Source: Cytophagales bacterium CG12_big_fil_rev_8_21_14_0_65_40_12 (lineage in GTDB: Bacteria > Bacteroidota > Bacteroidia > Cytophagales > Cyclobacteriaceae). From it: a DNA stretch of 64,000 nucleotides. The translations under genes and the position numbers were made by a program. The DNA is taken from contig PCUU01000046.1 of the NCBI GenBank assembly GCA_002786855.1, positions 53,648 to 117,647 of the forward strand, read 5' to 3'. Each line of letters starts with the position of its first letter. The stretch's first letter is position 1. Below are positions 63,543 to 64,000 of this stretch, one piece after another. The notes under the pieces are model-generated. The model ran no database searches and was not told the origin of the DNA. It was given only the letters and a program-made list of their open reading frames with translations.

Positions 63543-63673
63543 AGTATTTCAATCCCGATTCTTCCTTTCATAGTTTGTTTTGTAATGAATGGCAACATTA
63601 TTTATCATTCAAAAACTGACTCATTCGGATCAATATATTGACTTTATGACTTTTATACCTAACGTTTCAGGAT
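63543..63673. other. Non-coding spacer right of the small membrane protein gene
   Basis: AT-rich. It would contain the promoter of the minus-strand gene. It ends in TACCTAACGTTTCAGG just before the right repeat copy. Nothing else recognisable. Confidence 0.4.
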
Positions 63674-63676
63674 AAA

Positions 63677-63715
63677 CTTTTGAAAGGCCAGAATTGCAAA
63701 CTAGGGGAAGGATAA
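63677..63715 (+). pseudogene. 3' remnant of the thioesterase gene
   Basis: It encodes LLKGQNCKLGEG and a stop, against LLKGQNCKLGQG at the end of the intact gene at 62783-62821. Nothing upstream resembles the rest of the gene. Confidence 0.85.
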
Positions 63716-63994
63716 AGGCTCACTTTCCAAAAGCAGAAATCCCGAATTCAAACCGTTAAAACGGTTCAAAATGATAAATCATTGAATAGCCCACGGTTTA
63801 AACAGTGGGCTATTTGTATAAATGTTGTTGGGTAATGGTTTTAACCATTTTGTATAAATGGAGATTGTTGTTTTAGCCTCATAGAGGCGGACTGTTAATC
63901 GCCAATCCAATCTTAAAAATGAAGTCCTGTAGGGGCGGACAAAAAACAGGTCGCTCCGCTGGAGCTTAAATAAATCGGATCGTTTTTCTATTAA
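63677..63994. repeat. Right copy of the direct repeat with palindromes
   Basis: It corresponds to 62783-63134 and runs almost to the window edge. It retains AACCGTT-aa-AACGGTT, the 30-bp palindrome (one mismatch pair), GCCTC-ata-GAGGC and GCTCC-gct-GGAGC. The two copies enclose about 540 bases with the small membrane protein gene. Confidence 0.88.
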
Positions 63995-64000
63995 GATTTA

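Noticed and set aside
63650..63835. Integron attC site at ACCTAAC near the cargo boundary
   Set aside because: One 7-base match to the R'' box and a loose GTTGGGT downstream, but no paired L boxes, no integrase and spacing through a repeat; match by chance is likely.

Overview
The window is a stretch of chromosome from a Bacteroidota bacterium, most likely order Cytophagales (Roseivirga/Fulvivirga-like). The evidence is a set of family-level signals: a BNR-repeat secreted protein, a Tat-exported Gfo/Idh/MocA dehydrogenase, an 817-residue double-FtsX ABC permease, a DUF4369/TlpA-type thioredoxin lipoprotein, a separate transmembrane pntAb gene, the TAnnTTTG promoter style, near absence of Shine-Dalgarno sites, and AT-rich DNA full of short GC-rich hairpin repeats.

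Layout. 1-3.5 kb: end of an unknown gene and a large secreted beta-propeller protein. 3.5-6.5 kb: a KilA-N gene sitting between two copies of the 5' end of a Tat oxidoreductase gene, within heptanucleotide-periodic repeats. 6.8-14.9 kb: a defence island holding a complete type I restriction-modification system (hsdR, hsdM, hsdS), with a RAYT transposase and its hairpin repeats wedged between hsdR and hsdM, followed by a structured non-coding RNA region and a YCDD reverse transcriptase that looks like a DRT2-type anti-phage system. 15-24 kb (mostly minus strand): citrate synthase, an SPFH protein, a second Gfo/Idh/MocA enzyme, a Na/Ca exchanger, YwbE, a PIN toxin-antitoxin pair inserted beside a small conserved gene, and proton-translocating transhydrogenase. 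24-42 kb: housekeeping and envelope genes (lpxB, two YdeI-like proteins, GH30 glycosidase, HMG-CoA lyase-like enzyme, serine hydrolase, dprA, MerR regulator, CapA-like protein, M23 peptidase, alaS-gatB-thioredoxin operon, dipeptidase). 42-52 kb: an NtrY/NtrC-like two-component system divergent from an ABC permease that has a sigma-54 promoter, then a multi-PAS histidine kinase and a SemiSWEET. 52-64 kb: thioesterase, pcm, tyrS, bactofilin plus an apparently circularly permuted actin-like ATPase, a TolB-like protein, an MpaB-type oxygenase, a GMC dehydrogenase with its small subunit and a rhodanese, a second thioesterase, and a small membrane protein between duplicated repeats.

The most notable points are these. 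(1) A candidate DRT2-like reverse transcriptase lies next to a type I RM system and is preceded by about 200 bases of clustered hairpins. (2) An actin-like ATPase carries its phosphate-1 motif at the C-terminus instead of the N-terminus and sits 13 bases upstream of a bactofilin gene. (3) At three separate loci a small accessory cargo (KilA-N gene; PIN toxin-antitoxin; small membrane protein) lies between an intact host gene and a duplicated remnant of that same gene's end. This suggests a common insertion process that spares the target gene. (4) At least four families of palindromic or heptad repeats are present, one with its own RAYT transposase.
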